Notes under the pieces: model-generated
Seen by the model: the letters and a program-made list of their open reading frames with translations, nothing else
Told to the model about the DNA's origin: nothing
The model's database searches: none
In this document: in pieces, positions 54,610-62,959 of the stretch
How the letters are laid out: every line of letters begins with the position of its first letter
How positions within the stretch are numbered: the stretch's first letter is position 1
Program-made: the position numbers and the translations under genes
NCBI RefSeq assembly: GCF_905479755.1
Contig: NZ_CAJQNT010000016.1
Coordinates: 1 to 64,000, forward strand
Length of the DNA stretch: 64,000 nt
From: an uncultured Schumannella sp.
GTDB lineage: Bacteria; Actinomycetota; Actinomycetes; Actinomycetales; Microbacteriaceae
Direction of reading: 5' to 3'

Positions 54610-56084
54610 CCGGCACCGTTCTCGACGCGCTCGGCGCGGAACTCGAATACCGTCAGTTCGCCGCCCTGGTCGAGGTAGTCCTGCCCGAAGCGGGTGAGAC
54701 GGGTCACCTCATCCTGGACGAGCGCTGACTCGGCGTCATCGATCATCCGCGCGGTGGCGGCGTAGCTCTCTTTCTGATGCGGCGGCACCGCGAGGTGCGG
54801 GAGCTCGTCGCCGGGGGCGAAGGCCCGGCGCTCGACGTGCACGAGCGCGTCGCGGCCGTCGGGTCCCGCCGTCGCCGGCACCAGGTCGTCGGTGTGGCGC
54901 ACGGTGAGCCCGTGTACGCCTTCGGGAATCTCGACGTTGCCGATCGGGGCGCCGTAGGTCTCGAGTCCGACGGTGTTCCAGGCGCCCGACTCGGCGGCGC
55001 GCGCCGCCACGATGCCGCCTTGCGAATACCCGATGAACTGCACCTGGTCGGTCGCGGCGACTCCGGCCTCGGCCATCGCCGCCTCGACCGCGCGCAGCGA
55101 TGCCGGACTCGTGCCCGCCACCCCCGCCATGTTCGCCGTCATGTCGAAGGGTTCGCTGCCGGTCACGTCGAAGGTGACGGTGGGCGAGACGTACACGGCC
55201 CAGCGCGCGGGCTCGCCCGGCGCGGTGTAGCGCTCGATCCGGATCTGGTTGGCCTCGTCGGGGATGCGCTCGAGTCGCTCGGCGCTGCCGCTCGGCGCCC
55301 CCTCCTGCGCCTCGGCACCCGACCGCACCGAGGTCTGGGTCAGCCGCACCGGCGTCTCGATGAGCACGCCGCGCGTCGCACCGAGCGCCATGATTCCGCT
55401 GGCGCCGACCGCGACGCCGGTGATTCCGAGCCCCTGGTCGCCGAGCGCGAGTGCGACGATCGGCGGGACTCCGGCTGCGGCGAGCACCGCATCGTCGCTG
55501 CTTGACGCGATCAACCGGACCGCCTCGACGAGCGAGGGGGAGCTGACGAGTTCGGGATGCGTGCGGAGGAACTCCGCGACGACCCCCTCCTCGGCGGGCT
55601 TCCCCCGCCCGGGCGTGCCCCGGCCGGGACCGCGCGCGGCCTCGGCCGCGTCGTGCGCGAGGATCCCGAAGAGGAGCGCGGGGTTGAGCACGAGGGCGAC
55701 CATCACCGCGCGGGCGGCGACGCCGGTCGCCGCCCCGGCGAGCGCCGAAATGCTCCCCATCGCGCGATCGAGCAGCTCCTCGGTCGCCTCGTATCCCGCG
55801 GCGGCGAGCGTGAGCGAGCGGGTGAACGCCTCCGCGAGCTCGGCAACCCGCTCCAGGTGGTGCCCGGCCGCGAACAACTCGTCGGCGGTCGCACCGCCGC
55901 CCAGCCCGCTGCGCGCCGGCTCGTGCGCCGCCGCCTGGGCGACCAGGGCGCGGGCGCGGCGCGCGACGTCGACGAGGGCGATCCCGCGCTCGCTCAGGTG
56001 ATGCAGGTGGTCGGTCGCGACGGCGACCCCGCTCCCGGCCGGGGAGCGGATGACCAGCTCGCCACCCGCCGGACCGTCAGCCAT
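54606..56084 (-). CDS. WXG-like helical domain fused to alpha/beta hydrolase
   Basis: 492 aa. Residues 1-110 are Ala-rich helices like ESX/WXG100 partners, followed by hydrophobic helices (about 110-145). The C-terminal half is an alpha/beta hydrolase: nucleophile elbow QFIGYSQGGIVAARAA, an Asp in HTDDLVPATAG and His in LPHLAVPPHQKESYAATA. A secreted lipase-type effector is possible but inferred. It overlaps the small WXG-like gene upstream by 8 nt. No export machinery is in the window. Confidence 0.65.
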   Translation of the reverse strand: MADGPAGGELVIRSPAGSGVAVATDHLHHLSERGIALVDVARRARALVAQAAAHEPARSGLGGGATADELFAAGHHLERVAELAEAFTRSLTLAAAGYEATEELLDRAMGSISALAGAATGVAARAVMVALVLNPALLFGILAHDAAEAARGPGRGTPGRGKPAEEGVVAEFLRTHPELVSSPSLVEAVRLIASSSDDAVLAAAGVPPIVALALGDQGLGITGVAVGASGIMALGATRGVLIETPVRLTQTSVRSGAEAQEGAPSGSAERLERIPDEANQIRIERYTAPGEPARWAVYVSPTVTFDVTGSEPFDMTANMAGVAGTSPASLRAVEAAMAEAGVAATDQVQFIGYSQGGIVAARAAESGAWNTVGLETYGAPIGNVEIPEGVHGLTVRHTDDLVPATAGPDGRDALVHVERRAFAPGDELPHLAVPPHQKESYAATARMIDDAESALVQDEVTRLTRFGQDYLDQGGELTVFEFRAERVENGAG

Positions 56085-56328
56085 CGCCGAACCCGAGTGC
56101 GCGCGCCGCCGACTGCTCGGCGGCGGCCATCGTCGTCTGGGCGCTCGTCACCGCCACCCGGAGCTCCGCCTCCCGCGCGCGCGCCGCCTCCGCCGCGAGC
56201 CCGCGCCAGTTCGTCGTCTCCCACTCGGGCAGCTCGCGCACGACGTGGTCGAAGATGTCCCGCGCGGAGCGGATCAGTCTCAGCTGCTCAAGCCGCGCGC
56301 TCATCGCGCCGGGGTCGTCTGCCAGCAT
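56077..56328 (-). CDS. small WXG100-like helical protein
   Basis: 83 aa predicted as two helices around a turn with W-R-G (TTNWRGLAAEAAR), the WXG100 hallmark, and helix 2 rich in Ala/Glu. ATG 56328 is chosen because GGAGG lies 7 nt upstream. Probably a partner or chaperone of the hydrolase encoded next in the operon. Confidence 0.62.
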   Translation of the reverse strand: MLADDPGAMSARLEQLRLIRSARDIFDHVVRELPEWETTNWRGLAAEAARAREAELRVAVTSAQTTMAAAEQSAARALGFGDG

Positions 56329-56467
56329 CCGTTCGCCTCCCCCGCGGATTCTGGCTCGATTCCCCCTGCCGATGGCGCGCGCGGACGAGTAGCGTGGGCG
56401 GCGGTGATTTCTTGCCGCGGTGAACGAGTCGCTCGTTCCACCCCTCGCACTGACCGACGGAGTGATC

Positions 56468-56989
56468 ATGTCGTACGACCACGCACGTGGTGCGGCGTCG
56501 GTCTTTCGCATCTGCTTCGTCTGCACGGGAAACATCTGCCGCTCGCCGATGGCCGAAGCGATCTTCCGCTCCCTGATCGCGCGCGCCGGCTACGAGCGCA
56601 CCCTGGCCGTGACCTCCGCCGCGACCGGCGATTGGCATGTCGGCGAGCGCGCCGACGAGCGAACCCTCGCGGCCCTCGCGGCGCGCGGCTACGACGGCAG
56701 TTCGCACCGCGCCCGGCAGTTCGACCCGGCGGACTTCCCCGAGTTCGATCTGGTCGTCGCGTTCGACCGCGGGCAAGAACGCATCCTGCGACAATGGGCT
56801 ACGACCGAGCACGATCGGGGCAAGGTGCAGTTGCTGATGAGCTTCGACCCCGAACCGCATAGTCCGGTCGACGTGCCGGATCCGTACTATTCGGATGCGG
56901 CGCTCTTCGACAGCGTGCTGGCCATGATCGAACGAGCGAGTCTCTCGCTGTTTCGCCAGCTCGAACCCGGAATCCGACAGGGAGCCTGA
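56468..56989 (+). CDS. low-molecular-weight protein-tyrosine phosphatase
   Basis: 173 aa. The CX5R signature appears at the N-terminus in FVCTGNICRSPMAEAIF, and the C-terminal catalytic Asp in VPDPYYSD. ATG 56468 is preferred because GGAG lies 6 nt upstream; TAGCGT at 56391-56396 may be its -10. Its stop overlaps the purB ATG (TGATG). Confidence 0.85.
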   Translation: MSYDHARGAASVFRICFVCTGNICRSPMAEAIFRSLIARAGYERTLAVTSAATGDWHVGERADERTLAALAARGYDGSSHRARQFDPADFPEFDLVVAFDRGQERILRQWATTEHDRGKVQLLMSFDPEPHSPVDVPDPYYSDAALFDSVLAMIERASLSLFRQLEPGIRQGA

Positions 56990-58395
56990 TGAGTCCTCTT
57001 CCCCCGCAACCCCTGAGTCCCCTCGACGGGCGCTACCGCCCCGTCGTGGAGGGTCTCGGCGAGTACTTCTCCGAAGCAGGGCTCAACCGCGCGCGCGTCC
57101 TCGTCGAGGTGGAGTGGCTCATCGCGCTCTCCGATCGTGGGATGTTCGGATCGACCCCCTTGGATGCGGAACAGGCTCGGCAGCTGCGCCGCTTCGCGAG
57201 CGAGTTCGGCGAGACCGAAATCGAGCGCCTGGCGGCCCTGGAGGCGACCACGCGCCACGACGTCAAGGCCGTCGAGTACCTCGTGCGCGAGAAGCTCACC
57301 GAGCTCGGTCTGACCCGGATCGCCGAGCTGACCCACTTCGCCTGCACGAGCGAAGACATCAACAACCTCGCCTACGCGATCGTCGTACGCGGTGCGGTGC
57401 ACGATGTCTGGCTGCCCAAGCTGCGCGAGGTCATCGCGGCGCTTCACGAGTGGGCGGTCGCCGAGCGCGACACCCCGATGCTCGCCCGCACACACGGCCA
57501 GCCGGCCACCCCGACGACCTTCGGCAAGGAGATCGCGGTCGTCGTCGGTCGTCTCGAGCGCGTCCTCGGCCACGTCGAGCGGGCCGAGTTCTTGGGCAAG
57601 TTCAGTGGAGCGACCGGCACGTTCGCAGCGCACCTCGCCGCCGACCCGGACGCCGACTGGCGCGCCATCTCGCACGACTTCGTGCTGTCGCTCGGGCTCA
57701 CCTGGAACCCGCTGACGACGCAGATCGAGTCGCACGACGGCCAGGCGGAGCTGTTCTCCCGCGTCAGTCACCTGAACCGCATCCTGCACAATCTGTGCAC
57801 CGACGTGTGGACCTACATCTCGCTGGGTTACCTCACGCAGATCCCGCAGGCGGGGGCGACGGGCTCGTCGACGATGCCGCACAAGATCAACCCGATCCGC
57901 TTCGAGAACGCCGAGGCGAACCTCGAGCTCTCGTGCGCGCTCTTCGACTCGCTCGCTTCAACGCTCGTCACGAGCCGCCTGCAGCGCGACCTGACCGACT
58001 CGACGACGCAGCGCAACATCGGCGTCGCGTTCGGCCATTCGCTGCTGGCGCTCGACAACATCCAGCGCGGACTCGGTGAGGTCGCCGTCGCGCCCGCCGT
58101 GCTGGCGGCCGATCTGGATTCCAATTGGGAGGTGCTCGGCGAGGCGATCCAGACGGTGATTCGCGCCGAGGTGACCGCGGGCCGTAGCTCGATCGCCGAC
58201 CCGTACGCGATGCTCAAGGAGCTCACGCGCGGGCGTCGCGTCACCGCGGCCGACCTGCGCGAGTTCGTGGACGGTCTCGACATCGGCGACGACGCGAAGG
58301 CTCGGCTGCGCGAGATGACGCCGTCGAGCTACGTCGGACTCGCGAGCGAACTCGTGAGCGAACTCGTGAACCAATTGGAGCACACGGAGCAGTAG
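56989..58395 (+). CDS. purB: adenylosuccinate lyase
   Basis: 468 aa. Cleaves SAICAR and adenylosuccinate in purine synthesis. Fumarase-superfamily signature GSSTMPHKINPIRFEN; also TSEDINNLAYA and ARTHGQPATPTTFGKE carrying the catalytic residues. Translationally coupled to the phosphatase gene. Confidence 0.95.
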   Translation: MSPLPPQPLSPLDGRYRPVVEGLGEYFSEAGLNRARVLVEVEWLIALSDRGMFGSTPLDAEQARQLRRFASEFGETEIERLAALEATTRHDVKAVEYLVREKLTELGLTRIAELTHFACTSEDINNLAYAIVVRGAVHDVWLPKLREVIAALHEWAVAERDTPMLARTHGQPATPTTFGKEIAVVVGRLERVLGHVERAEFLGKFSGATGTFAAHLAADPDADWRAISHDFVLSLGLTWNPLTTQIESHDGQAELFSRVSHLNRILHNLCTDVWTYISLGYLTQIPQAGATGSSTMPHKINPIRFENAEANLELSCALFDSLASTLVTSRLQRDLTDSTTQRNIGVAFGHSLLALDNIQRGLGEVAVAPAVLAADLDSNWEVLGEAIQTVIRAEVTAGRSSIADPYAMLKELTRGRRVTAADLREFVDGLDIGDDAKARLREMTPSSYVGLASELVSELVNQLEHTEQ

Positions 58396-58411
58396 CGCCG
58401 GGCGCTGGCGC

Positions 58412-58654
58412 CTAGTGCGCGCTCGGCCGGTCGTCCTCGTTCGGGTCGGGCATGACCTCGTTGCCCCCGGCCGCGACGAGCACCATCGCGAGCACGACGA
58501 GCGCGACCACGAACGCGCCGCCGGCGAACTGCAGGGCCACCAGCCATTCGCGCGTGGCGAGCATGACGCCGGCGCCGACGAATACGGCGACGGCCGCCGC
58601 CAATCCGACCAGCTCGAAGGGGCGGCGCCGGTCGCGCGCGCTCGGTGCCGTCAT
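58412..58654 (-). CDS. small membrane protein, unknown function
   Basis: 80 aa with two hydrophobic helices (LVGLAAAVAVFVGAGVML and FAGGAFVVALVVLAMVLVA) and an acidic C-terminal tail (PDPNEDDRPSAH). The ATG overlaps the stop of the DUF308-like gene. No family recognised. Confidence 0.65.
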   Translation of the reverse strand: MTAPSARDRRRPFELVGLAAAVAVFVGAGVMLATREWLVALQFAGGAFVVALVVLAMVLVAAGGNEVMPDPNEDDRPSAH

Positions 58655-59298
58655 GATTCCTCCGTCGTTTCGGCCTCGGCTCGCGCGGCGGGGATCGCCG
58701 AGATCACCAACAGCAGCCCCTGGATCACGGCCCACGCGCCGAGCAGCCCCACCACCATGATCGATGCCGTCACGGCACCGCTGGCCTCGATCGCGCCGGT
58801 CCGATCGGCCACCTCCCACGGCTGCAGGTAGTCCGGCGGCACGACGAGCACGGCGAGGGCGAGGGCGAGGGCGAGTACCCCGAGCACGACCGCGTCGCGG
58901 GCCGAGCCGCCCGATCGGCGCACCCGGACGGCGAGAGTCAGATCGACGCCGCCGACGAGGAGCGCCCAGGCGCTCACGATGGCGACGAACACGGCGGGCG
59001 CCGCGACCGGGATGGCGAGCGCGGCGATGCCGGCCACCAGGGTGGCGACGGCCTGAACGACGGTCAGGCCGCGTCCGTCGTGCCGATCGGGGCGGCGTCC
59101 GCGCAGGGCGGCGAGCTGGATCGCGGCCGCCGCGACGGCGTAGGCGCCGAAGGCGATGAGTCCGAAGCCCGCCGAGTGGTCGGGGCTGAAGGTGATGACC
59201 AGGCCCAGGGCGACCGCGACGAGGCCGCGGCCGAGGAGAGGGAGGTCGACACGCGCCCGAAGCGGAGTGATCGCCGAAGCGGGCGACAACGAAGACAC
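58651..59298 (-). CDS. HdeD/DUF308-like membrane protein
   Basis: 215 aa with about six transmembrane helices in three repeated hairpins (RGLVAVALGLVITFSPDHSAGFGLIAFGAY), as in the DUF308/HdeD family. GTG at 59298 with GAGAG upstream; a TAGAAT -10 lies at 59330-59335. Function unknown. Co-transcribed with the following small membrane-protein gene. Confidence 0.7.
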   Translation of the reverse strand: MSSLSPASAITPLRARVDLPLLGRGLVAVALGLVITFSPDHSAGFGLIAFGAYAVAAAAIQLAALRGRRPDRHDGRGLTVVQAVATLVAGIAALAIPVAAPAVFVAIVSAWALLVGGVDLTLAVRVRRSGGSARDAVVLGVLALALALAVLVVPPDYLQPWEVADRTGAIEASGAVTASIMVVGLLGAWAVIQGLLLVISAIPAARAEAETTEES

Positions 59299-59350
59299 GG
59301 AGCTCTCTTTCGTCGAGACGGACCCGACGATTCTAGGCCGGTCGGCTGGG

Positions 59351-60727
59351 CTAGACCTTGGCCATGTCGCTGAAGCGCGAGTACATGCCGCTGAACGCGA
59401 CACCGATCGTGTCTTGGCGACCATTGCGGTGCTTGGCCACGATGAGGTCGGCCTCGCCCGCGCGCGGGTGGTCCCGCTCGTAGGCGTCTTCGCGGTGCAG
59501 CAGGATCACGATGTCGGCGTCTTGCTCGAGAGAGCCCGACTCGCGCAGGTCCGACAGGGCCGGCTTCTTGTCGGCGCGCTGTTCCGGACCACGGTTCAAC
59601 TGGCTGAGCGCGACGACGGGAACGTTGAGCTCCTTGGCGAGCAGCTTGAGCGCTCGCGAGAACTCGCTGACCTCTTGCTGGCGGCTCTCGACCTTCTTGC
59701 CGCTGGTCATGAGCTGGAGGTAGTCGATCACGACGAGCTTGAGCCCGACGCGCTGGCTCAGTCGGCGGCACTTGGCACGGATCTCGACGAGCGTCATGTT
59801 GGGGCTGTCGTCGATGTAGAGCGGGGCGTCGGCGATCTCACCGCGGGTGTTCGCGATCTTGTCCCAGTCGCGCTGATCCATGTTGCCCTTGCGCAGGTGG
59901 TGCATCGGGATGGAGGCCTCGGCCGCGAGCAGACGCATCGCGATCTCGCTGCGCCCCATTTCGAGCGAGAAGAAGATGGAGGGCATCTGGTGCTTGACGC
60001 TCGCCGAGCGCGCGAAGTCGAGCGCGAGCGTCGACTTTCCGAGACCGGGTCGCGCCGCGACGATGATGAGCTGCCCGCCGTGCAGGCCGTTGGTCAGTTC
60101 GTCGAGTTCGCGGAATCCACTCGGAACCCCGGCCATCTCACCGTCACGCCCGCGCGCGAGTTCGATCTCGTCGACCGCATTCGAGATCGCTTCGACGAGG
60201 GGGACGTAGTCTTCCGTCTCGACGCCGCCGGTGACGCCGTAGATCTCGGCCTGCGCGTTGTTGACGAGATCAGTGACCTCGCCTTCGCTCGCGTAGCCCA
60301 TCTGGACGATGCGGGTGCCGGCCTCCACGAGTCGTCGCAGTACCGCCTTCTCGGCGACGATCGACGCGTAGTAGCCGGCGTTGGCCGCCGTGGGCACGAG
60401 CCCCGTCAGGGTGTGCAGGTATTCGGCGCCGCCGGCGCGCTGCAGGTTCGCGGTCTTGGTGAGTTCGTCGGTAACCGCGATGACGTCGGTCGGTTCGCCG
60501 TGCGAATACAGGGAGAGGATCGCCTCGAAGATGACCTCGTGCTTCGGGATGTAGAAGTCAACGCCGCGCACGGTTTCGATGACATCGGCCACCGCATCCT
60601 TGCTGAGGAGCATGCCGCCGATCGCGCTTTGCTCGGCGAGCAGATCGTGCGGCGGGGTGCGTTCACCCGCCCACGAGTCACCTCCGCCGCGCTGTTCGCC
60701 CGCGAGCCCCAGATGGGCGATCGACAT
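59351..60727 (-). CDS. dnaB: replicative DNA helicase DnaB
   Basis: 458 aa. N-terminal DnaB domain (PPHDLLAEQSAIGGMLLSKD), linker, RecA-like helicase domain with Walker A VAARPGLGKST, VVIDYLQLM (Walker B) and LSQLNRGPEQR. Length is normal and there is no intein insertion at the P-loop. ATG 60727 is chosen for GGGAG upstream; a likely -10 TAGGCT is at 60786-60791. Confidence 0.95.
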   Translation of the reverse strand: MSIAHLGLAGEQRGGGDSWAGERTPPHDLLAEQSAIGGMLLSKDAVADVIETVRGVDFYIPKHEVIFEAILSLYSHGEPTDVIAVTDELTKTANLQRAGGAEYLHTLTGLVPTAANAGYYASIVAEKAVLRRLVEAGTRIVQMGYASEGEVTDLVNNAQAEIYGVTGGVETEDYVPLVEAISNAVDEIELARGRDGEMAGVPSGFRELDELTNGLHGGQLIIVAARPGLGKSTLALDFARSASVKHQMPSIFFSLEMGRSEIAMRLLAAEASIPMHHLRKGNMDQRDWDKIANTRGEIADAPLYIDDSPNMTLVEIRAKCRRLSQRVGLKLVVIDYLQLMTSGKKVESRQQEVSEFSRALKLLAKELNVPVVALSQLNRGPEQRADKKPALSDLRESGSLEQDADIVILLHREDAYERDHPRAGEADLIVAKHRNGRQDTIGVAFSGMYSRFSDMAKV

Positions 60728-60899
60728 GTCTCCCTCTCTCCGCTCCTGCCGGGTTCCGGCGAGCGATGCGTTGTCCTGTGGTCGAAGCCTAGGTTGCTCC
60801 GCCGACACCCCCCATGTGCACACGCACGGGTCGAGATGTCGGCCTCTCCCCGAGACCTTGGCAAGGCTAGGGAGCCGACTCCACGCCCGCCACGGGTGC

Positions 60900-60963
60900 T
60901 GTGGACGGGCCTGTGGACAATACGCGGGAAACGCCGTATTCGGTGTGAAGAACCTGTGGACTG
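60900..60963. promoter_or_regulatory. cluster of DnaA-box-like sites
   Basis: TGTGGACGG (60900), TGTGGACAA (60912) and TGTGGACTG (60955); the second differs by one base from TGTGGATAA. They lie about 170-240 nt upstream of dnaB. Confidence 0.35.
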
Positions 60964-61118
60964 TGCTGTGAGTAACTCGCCAGTTTTGATTCGGAAAGAG
61001 CCGCTGACCTGGGGTTTTTCCGTTCACACCATGTGTGTAAAAACATGTTTAGAGTTCCGGTTGAGACTTCGCCAGTTTCGCGGCCACCTGTGTACAGAAC
61101 GGACTACCCCACGCCCAA

Positions 61119-61159
61119 ACACGAACGGCGCACTCCCCAGGGGAATGCGCCGTTCGTGT
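61119..61159 (-). terminator. terminator hairpin after rplI
   Basis: 20-bp arms (ACACGAACGGCGCA...) with a single C/A mismatch, starting 8 nt after the rplI stop. On the minus strand it is followed by a short T run (GTGTTTGGG). Confidence 0.75.
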
Positions 61160-61166
61160 GCGTGAA

Positions 61167-61619
61167 CTACTTGGCCGAAACAACCTCAATGCTGAGGTTG
61201 GCGACCACGTCTTCGCGAAGTCGCACGGTCGCTTCGTGCGAACCGAGCGCCTTGATCGGAGCCGACAGCTCGACCGTGCGCTTGTCGATCGCGCCGAGAC
61301 CAGCAGCCGCGACGGCGGCCACGACGTCAGCGGTCTTGACCGAGCCGAACAGACGACCCTCGCTCCCCGACTTCACAGCGAGCTTGACCGTCGCGCCCTC
61401 GAGCTTGGCCTTGAGGGCCTGCGCCTCTTCGAGGGTCGCGAGCTCGCGCGCCGCGCGAGCCGACTTGATCTGGTCGACCTGCTTCTCGCCGCCCCGGCTC
61501 CACGCCACGGCGAAGCCCTGGGGGATCAGGTAGTTACGGGCGTAGCCGTTCTTGACCTCGACGACATCGCCGGCGGAGCCGAGGCCCGAGACCTCGTTCG
61601 TGAGAATGAGCTTAGACAT
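61167..61619 (-). CDS. rplI: 50S ribosomal protein L9
   Basis: 150 aa: [37 protein letters not shown] signature, long connecting helix, C-terminal domain with [16 protein letters not shown]. Last gene of rpsF-ssb-rpsR-rplI. Confidence 0.96.
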   Translation of the reverse strand: MSKLILTNEVSGLGSAGDVVEVKNGYARNYLIPQGFAVAWSRGGEKQVDQIKSARAARELATLEEAQALKAKLEGATVKLAVKSGSEGRLFGSVKTADVVAAVAAAGLGAIDKRTVELSAPIKALGSHEATVRLREDVVANLSIEVVSAK

Positions 61620-61628
61620 TCGATGCTC

Positions 61629-61892
61629 CTATCGGCCCGAGCCCGCGTACGGGAGGAGCGCCATCTCGCGCGCGTTCTTGACGGCGCGGGCGATGAGGCG
61701 CTGCTCCTGCACGGAGACACCGGTAATACGGCGGGCGCGGATCTTTCCACGCTCCGAGATGAACTTGCGAAGCGTCGCGACGTCCTTGTAGTCGATGACA
61801 CCAACGCGGATGGCCTTCGCCGGGGCCGCGTTCTTGCCACCCTTGGGGCCGCGCTTGCGACGGTCTTGGCCGCCGCTGCTCTTTCCTGCCAT
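61629..61892 (-). CDS. rpsR: 30S ribosomal protein S18
   Basis: 87 aa: [39 protein letters not shown]. Cysteine-free form with a Lys/Gly-rich N-terminal extension. Confidence 0.96.
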   Translation of the reverse strand: MAGKSSGGQDRRKRGPKGGKNAAPAKAIRVGVIDYKDVATLRKFISERGKIRARRITGVSVQEQRLIARAVKNAREMALLPYAGSGR

Positions 61893-61928
61893 GAGTTTTC
61901 CTTGAAGTGTTGACGTCTGATCCGAAGA

Positions 61929-62435
61929 TCAGAACGGGGTCTCGTCGTTGTAGTTGCCGGGGCTGTTCCAGACATCCCCGCCGGATGCGGCACCGCCGCT
62001 GGCTGCCCACGGCTCTTCCGCCGCCTGGCCGCCTCCGACCGAGCTCTGCTGCGGTCGACCGCCGCCAGCGCCACCCGAGGTGCGGGTGACGGACGCCGTC
62101 GCGTAGCGCAGGCTCGGACCGATCTCGTCGACATCCAGTTCGATCGAGATGCGGTTGTTGCCGTCTCGGTCCTGGAACGAACGCTGCTTGAGCTTGCCCT
62201 GGGCGACCACGCGGGTGCCCTTCGTGAGCGAACCGGCAACGTTCTCCGCGAACTCGGCCCAGCACGACGCGCGGAGGAACAGCGCGTCGCCGTCCTTCCA
62301 CTCGTTCGTGGCCCGGTCGAAGATGCGCGGCGTCGACGCGATCGTGAAGTTGGCGACCGCGCGACCGGACTGCGTGTAGCGCAGTTCGGGGTCGGCCGTG
62401 AGGTTGCCGACGACCGTAATGATCGTGTCCGGCAT
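61929..62435 (-). CDS. ssb: single-stranded DNA-binding protein
   Basis: 168 aa. OB fold (residues 1-110: [43 protein letters not shown]), a Gly-rich linker and the acidic tip NYNDETPF used to recruit partner proteins. Between rpsF and rpsR as usual. Confidence 0.95.
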   Translation of the reverse strand: MPDTIITVVGNLTADPELRYTQSGRAVANFTIASTPRIFDRATNEWKDGDALFLRASCWAEFAENVAGSLTKGTRVVAQGKLKQRSFQDRDGNNRISIELDVDEIGPSLRYATASVTRTSGGAGGGRPQQSSVGGGQAAEEPWAASGGAASGGDVWNSPGNYNDETPF

Positions 62436-62438
62436 GAC

Positions 62439-62837
62439 CTACTCGGCGTCCTTCTCGGCGGCGACCTTCGGCTTCTTGGCGGCAGCGGCGGCCTTGCGGG
62501 CGGCGCGCTGCTCGTCCTCGACAGCGATCTTGCCGGCGCGAGCGACGGCCTCTTCCGCACGCAGCACCTTGGTGCGCATGACGGCTTCGCTGAGCTTCAG
62601 CTGACGGTCGAGCTCGACGGTCGCTTCCGAGGTCGCGGTGAAGTTGACGACGGCGTAGATGCCTTCGGTCTTCTTCTGGATCTCGTAGGCGAACCGGCGA
62701 CGGCCCCAGATGTCGATGTTCTCGATGGTGCCACCGTCGTTGCGGATGACATTGAGGAACTTGTCGAGACTGGGAGCGACCGTGCGCTCGTCAATCTCGG
62801 GATCCAGGATCACCATCATTTCGTACTGATGCGTCAT
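62439..62837 (-). CDS. rpsF: 30S ribosomal protein S6
   Basis: 132 aa: [40 protein letters not shown], and a Lys/Ala-rich C-terminal tail. AAAGGAGGTGG gives a very strong Shine-Dalgarno. First gene of its operon. Confidence 0.96.
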   Translation of the reverse strand: MTHQYEMMVILDPEIDERTVAPSLDKFLNVIRNDGGTIENIDIWGRRRFAYEIQKKTEGIYAVVNFTATSEATVELDRQLKLSEAVMRTKVLRAEEAVARAGKIAVEDEQRAARKAAAAAKKPKVAAEKDAE

Positions 62838-62939
62838 TCACCCACCTCCTTTGGTCTAGAACGGCTGCAGACTGTCTGCAACAGGAGGGTGTGCATCGGC
62901 CCACGACGCCACGAAGCGTCAGGGCAACCTTCGTAGTGT
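62838..62939 (-). promoter_or_regulatory. rpsF promoter and structured leader
   Basis: TACACT on the minus strand (62939-62934) is a likely -10, giving a leader of about 90 nt. It contains the palindrome TGCAGAC-T-GTCTGCA (62866-62880) and GACGC/GCGTC hairpins. An S6:S18 autoregulatory element is possible but not demonstrated. Confidence 0.4.
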
Positions 62940-62959
62940 AGACGCTTGTGTGCCGCGGC

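Larger units (their letters stand above)
60728..61166. other. intergenic region upstream of dnaB
   Basis: Holds the dnaB leader, three DnaA-box-like TGTGGAC sites (60900-60963), a lower-GC segment at 60980-61060, and the rplI terminator hairpin. No gene is visible. Confidence 0.6.

Noticed and set aside
59351-60727. intein or insertion in dnaB
   Set aside because: The P-loop and downstream motifs are contiguous and the length is normal for DnaB.
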